The translations under genes were made by a program, and so were the position numbers. From positions 1 through 64,000 of the forward strand of contig JAJYKL010000009.1 in NCBI GenBank assembly GCA_021788625.1: a DNA stretch of 64,000 bases, written 5' to 3'. This document shows, in pieces, positions 61,696-64,000 of this stretch. The DNA is from Chloroflexota bacterium. GTDB taxonomy: Bacteria > Chloroflexota > Anaerolineae > J036 > Brachytrichaceae. The notes under the pieces were generated by a model. That model saw only the letters and a program-made list of their open reading frames with translations, was not told where the DNA came from and did no database searches. Every line of letters starts with the position of its first letter. The first letter of the stretch is position 1.

Positions 61696-62289
61696 ATGGC
61701 AACAGCTGAACAGATTCGTATTTTGCGCGAGCAGACTGGTGCGGGCGTACTGGACTGCAAGAAAGCGCTCGAGATGCATAATGGTGATGCGGAGAAAGCC
61801 GCGAGCTGGCTGCGTGAGCAGGGATTGGCTGCGGCGGCTAAAAAAGCGTCTCGTGAGGCACACGACGGGCGTGTGGAAGCCTATTCGCACCTGGGTGGGC
61901 GCCTGGCCGTACTGGTCGAAGTTAATTGCGAGACGGACTTCGTCGCCCGCACACCTGAATTCAAGACCCTGGCACACGACCTTGCTCTGCAGATTGCCTC
62001 CACCGCACCGGAATACGTCAGTAAAACCGATGTACCCGCCGATGTGATTGAAGCAAAGAAGGCACAGTTTAAGCAGGAAGCCATCGAGGAGGGTAAACGG
62101 CCGGAAATTGCTGAGCGCATTGCCACGGGTAGAATGGACAAATACTATCAGGACGCCTGTCTGATGGAGCAGCCGTTTGTGAAAGACGACAAGGTGAAGG
62201 TGGTGGATTTGGTCAAGAACGCCATTGCCAGTATTGGTGAAAATATCGTTGTACGTAGATTTGTCAGGTACGAAGTGGGCGGGCAGTAG
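61696..62289 (+). CDS. tsf: Elongation factor Ts
   Basis: EF-Ts is the GDP exchange factor for EF-Tu. The 197-residue form is the short type found in Thermus, cyanobacteria and related groups; the E. coli form is much longer. It starts ATAEQIRILREQTGAGVLDCKKALEMHNGD, and has EVNCETDFVARTPEFKTLAHDLALQIA and CLMEQPFVKDD. The ATG is one base after the rpsB stop and GAAGGAG precedes it. A terminator follows. Confidence 0.96.
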   Translation: MATAEQIRILREQTGAGVLDCKKALEMHNGDAEKAASWLREQGLAAAAKKASREAHDGRVEAYSHLGGRLAVLVEVNCETDFVARTPEFKTLAHDLALQIASTAPEYVSKTDVPADVIEAKKAQFKQEAIEEGKRPEIAERIATGRMDKYYQDACLMEQPFVKDDKVKVVDLVKNAIASIGENIVVRRFVRYEVGGQ

Positions 62290-62302
62290 CCCGACCGGAG
62301 AT

Positions 62303-62329
62303 AAAAAGGGCATTCACATGCCCTTTTTT
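62303..62329 (+). terminator. Rho-independent terminator after tsf
   Basis: Stem AAAAAGGGCAT (62303-62313) and ATGCCCTTTTT(T) (62318-62329), with loop TCAC, ending in a T run. It separates rpsB-tsf from pyrH-frr-uppS, so the two may be transcribed independently. Confidence 0.85.
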
Positions 62330-62372
62330 GTTATATACGATAGGGGCAAGCTGTTGAAGGAGCCAATGAAGC

Positions 62373-63098
62373 ATGAGCACAAACGTACCCAAATATAAAC
62401 GCATACTGTTGAAAATCGGCGGCGAAGCATTTGCAGGGCCGGGCGGTGTAGGAATAGTGCCGCACCTGGCGGATGAGGTGGCAGCCAAGGTCAAGTCTGT
62501 CCGCCAACTGGGAGTGCAAGTGGCTATCGTCCTGGGCGCCGGCAACTGGTGGCGCGGCAAAGATGGCATTGCCCATGGCATGGACCGCTCGACGGCGGAC
62601 CACATCGGAATGCTGGCAACCGTAATGAATGCTTTAGCTTTACGCGACGCCTTTGAACGCATGGGCATGGCGGCGCGGGTGCAGACAGCTTTCGAAATTC
62701 GATCGGTTGCTGAACCGTATATACGCTTGAGGGCAATTCGCCACCTGGAGAAAGATCGGATCGTTATTCTGGGAGCTGGCACGGGCAACCCTTACTTCAC
62801 CACCGATACGGCAGGTGCTTTGCGCGCCATGGAGATTGGCTGCAATATTATGATCAAGGCTACCAAGGTGGATGGAGTCTATAACACCGACCCGCGCCAG
62901 GACCCGAACGCAGAACGTTATGATACTTTAACTTACCTGAACGCACTGAATATGCATGTAGGCGTAATCGACGGAACAGCCATTACCCTTTGCATGGAAA
63001 ACGATATGCCTATACTGGTGCTGGATTTATGGCAACCAAATTGTCTGGAACGAGCTGTGCTGGGTGATAAGATAGGTACGCTTATCTACGGCAGATGA
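62373..63098 (+). CDS. pyrH: UMP kinase
   Basis: The 241-residue hexameric kinase phosphorylates UMP to UDP. It shows [19 protein letters not shown] at the ATP site, [33 protein letters not shown] and [15 protein letters not shown] near the UMP site. AAGGAG is about 12 bases upstream. In this operon position it lies between tsf and frr, the typical bacterial arrangement. Confidence 0.96.
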   Translation: MSTNVPKYKRILLKIGGEAFAGPGGVGIVPHLADEVAAKVKSVRQLGVQVAIVLGAGNWWRGKDGIAHGMDRSTADHIGMLATVMNALALRDAFERMGMAARVQTAFEIRSVAEPYIRLRAIRHLEKDRIVILGAGTGNPYFTTDTAGALRAMEIGCNIMIKATKVDGVYNTDPRQDPNAERYDTLTYLNALNMHVGVIDGTAITLCMENDMPILVLDLWQPNCLERAVLGDKIGTLIYGR

Positions 63099-63222
63099 AT
63101 TTATGTTATGTGCTGGCATGATTGACCTGTTTGGATGGTGCCATACTTCTGTATGATAGTATTTGGCAGGATTCATGCGGATGGCGGTAGATTTCCGAAT
63201 CTACGATCTGGAGGATATAACC

Positions 63223-63789
63223 ATGGCTGATGAGATCAAGCGGATAGTTAGTGACGCTGAAAAGGTAATGCAAAAAACACTGGAAGCAATGGAAGGCGAC
63301 TTCGCTTCCATTCGCACAGGCCGCGCATCTCCTCATCTGGTAGACAAATTGCAGGTCGATTACCACGGCACGCACGTGCCTCTCCAGCAACTCGCATCGA
63401 TCAGCACGCCTGAAGCACAAAAGTTGATGATACGTCCTTTCGATCCGGGTACCCTGAAGCTGATCGAAAAATCAATCCAGACATCAGACATTAACCTGAC
63501 GCCTATCAACGATGGAAAGGTCATAATGCTCACCATCCCGCCATTAACGCAGGAGCGTCGCAAGGAGCTGGCAAAGGTAGTCAGCAGGCGGGTGGAAGAG
63601 GCTAAGGTCTCACTACGGAATCACCGGCGTGACAGTATGGAGAAGCTAAAAGGTTTGGAAGACGGCGATAAAATCAACGAAGATCAACACAAGAGGGGGA
63701 AGCAAGACCTGGAAGCTTTAATCCATAAGTACTCGGCCAAAGCTGATGAGGCTGGTGGCCGTAAGGAGAAGGAAATTCTGGAGATGTGA
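63223..63789 (+). CDS. frr: Ribosome recycling factor
   Basis: The 188-residue factor dismantles post-termination ribosomes with EF-G. It has MADEIKRIVSDAEKVMQKTLEAMEGDFASIRTGRASPHLVDKL at the start and a C-terminal helix bundle (RRKELAKVVSRRVEEAKVSLRNHRRDSMEKLK). The ATG at 63223 is preceded by GGAGG with an 8-base spacer; the ORF-track start is 20 codons too early. Confidence 0.96.
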   Translation: MADEIKRIVSDAEKVMQKTLEAMEGDFASIRTGRASPHLVDKLQVDYHGTHVPLQQLASISTPEAQKLMIRPFDPGTLKLIEKSIQTSDINLTPINDGKVIMLTIPPLTQERRKELAKVVSRRVEEAKVSLRNHRRDSMEKLKGLEDGDKINEDQHKRGKQDLEALIHKYSAKADEAGGRKEKEILEM

Positions 63790-63853
63790 AAGTCTCTGGA
63801 TTTTCTAAAGGGCAATCTTGTAGATTGTTCTACCATGATGGTTCGTGAGACTT

Positions 63854-64000
63854 ATGGCTACACCATTTGCGACAGTTAACCAAACTCTGGCTCGCGAGCG
63901 AGCTGCTTCGGTCCAGGCAAGTACCCGGGTGCCATACCACGTTGCCATCATCATGGATGGCAACGGTCGCTGGGCGCGTAAACGGAATTTGCCCCGCATC
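63854..64000 (+). CDS. uppS: Isoprenyl transferase (undecaprenyl diphosphate synthase), truncated by window edge
   Basis: The frame starting at the ATG 63854 runs off the right edge. Its first 49 residues end [24 protein letters not shown], which contains [13 protein letters not shown], the cis-prenyltransferase signature with the catalytic Asp. UppS makes the lipid carrier for cell-wall synthesis. It follows frr in the usual order. The ORF track missed it because no stop codon lies inside the window. A 28-residue tail precedes the conserved region. Confidence 0.9.
   Translation, partial: MATPFATVNQTLARERAASVQASTRVPYHVAIIMDGNGRWARKRNLPRI

Overview
The window is bacterial chromosome with dense, mostly single-copy housekeeping genes. 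No single sequence proves the taxon. Coenzyme F420 genes (cofD-cofC) beside a PPOX-fold protein, large WD40 and lipoprotein genes with Thr/Pro linkers, a monofunctional AroH chorismate mutase, short EF-Ts, GAAC-N4-GTTC (LexA-type) boxes and TACAAT promoter elements placed directly at start codons together suggest a Chloroflexota-like organism. This is an inference, not a proof. There is no rRNA, no CRISPR array, no phage and no intact insertion sequence.

Layout. 0-7 kb: ybaK-type deacylase, an Fn3 membrane protein, a collapsed ISAs1-type element, iron-type superoxide dismutase, a DinB pseudogene and gyrB. 7-11 kb: doxX, thrC-thrB, pyrB, and a small gene behind two LexA-type boxes. 11-17 kb: pgeF, an extended barstar and a secreted RNase Sa-type lipoprotein (overlapping toxin-inhibitor pair), a GH38 mannosidase and tRNA-Arg(CCT). 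17-26 kb: WD40 protein with an unknown partner, a URO-D-like enzyme, more IS debris, cofD-cofC, a PPOX protein, a MocA-like nucleotidyltransferase and an aldehyde dehydrogenase. 26-34 kb: a 22-bp repeat cluster, a glycyl radical enzyme without a visible activase, DarA-type PII protein, an orphan histidine kinase, a small transporter and a Gfo/Idh oxidoreductase.

34.6-45.7 kb is the most coherent block. A promoter drives a short leader peptide packed with Tyr/Phe/Trp codons, followed by a strong terminator, then aroH, two tandem DAHP synthases, tyrA, aroA, a Nudix gene, aroE, pepC, aroC and a fused aroK-aroB. Together they cover the shikimate pathway except 3-dehydroquinate dehydratase and lead on to tyrosine. 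The leader has the parts of a ribosome-mediated transcription attenuator.

45.7-64 kb: two SH3/Thr-Pro lipoproteins, a Xer-type recombinase, an ECF sigma factor / soluble zinc anti-sigma / OsmC operon, a MoxR-DUF58-DUF4129 cluster, a GNAT enzyme with a proline-rich insert, a geranylgeranyl-reductase-family oxidase, a CoxD/CoxE-like MoxR-VWA pair, and the conserved rpsB-tsf-pyrH-frr-uppS translation cluster, which runs off the right edge.

The best candidates for under-described biology are the aromatic leader-peptide attenuator, the SOS-box-flanked small gene at 11.0 kb, the RNase/extended-barstar pair, the glycyl radical enzyme with a Gly-Cys-His-Trp active-site motif, and the EPSP synthase with Arg in place of the usual catalytic Lys. 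Start sites were chosen by family length and ribosome-binding sites and often differ from the longest ORF.
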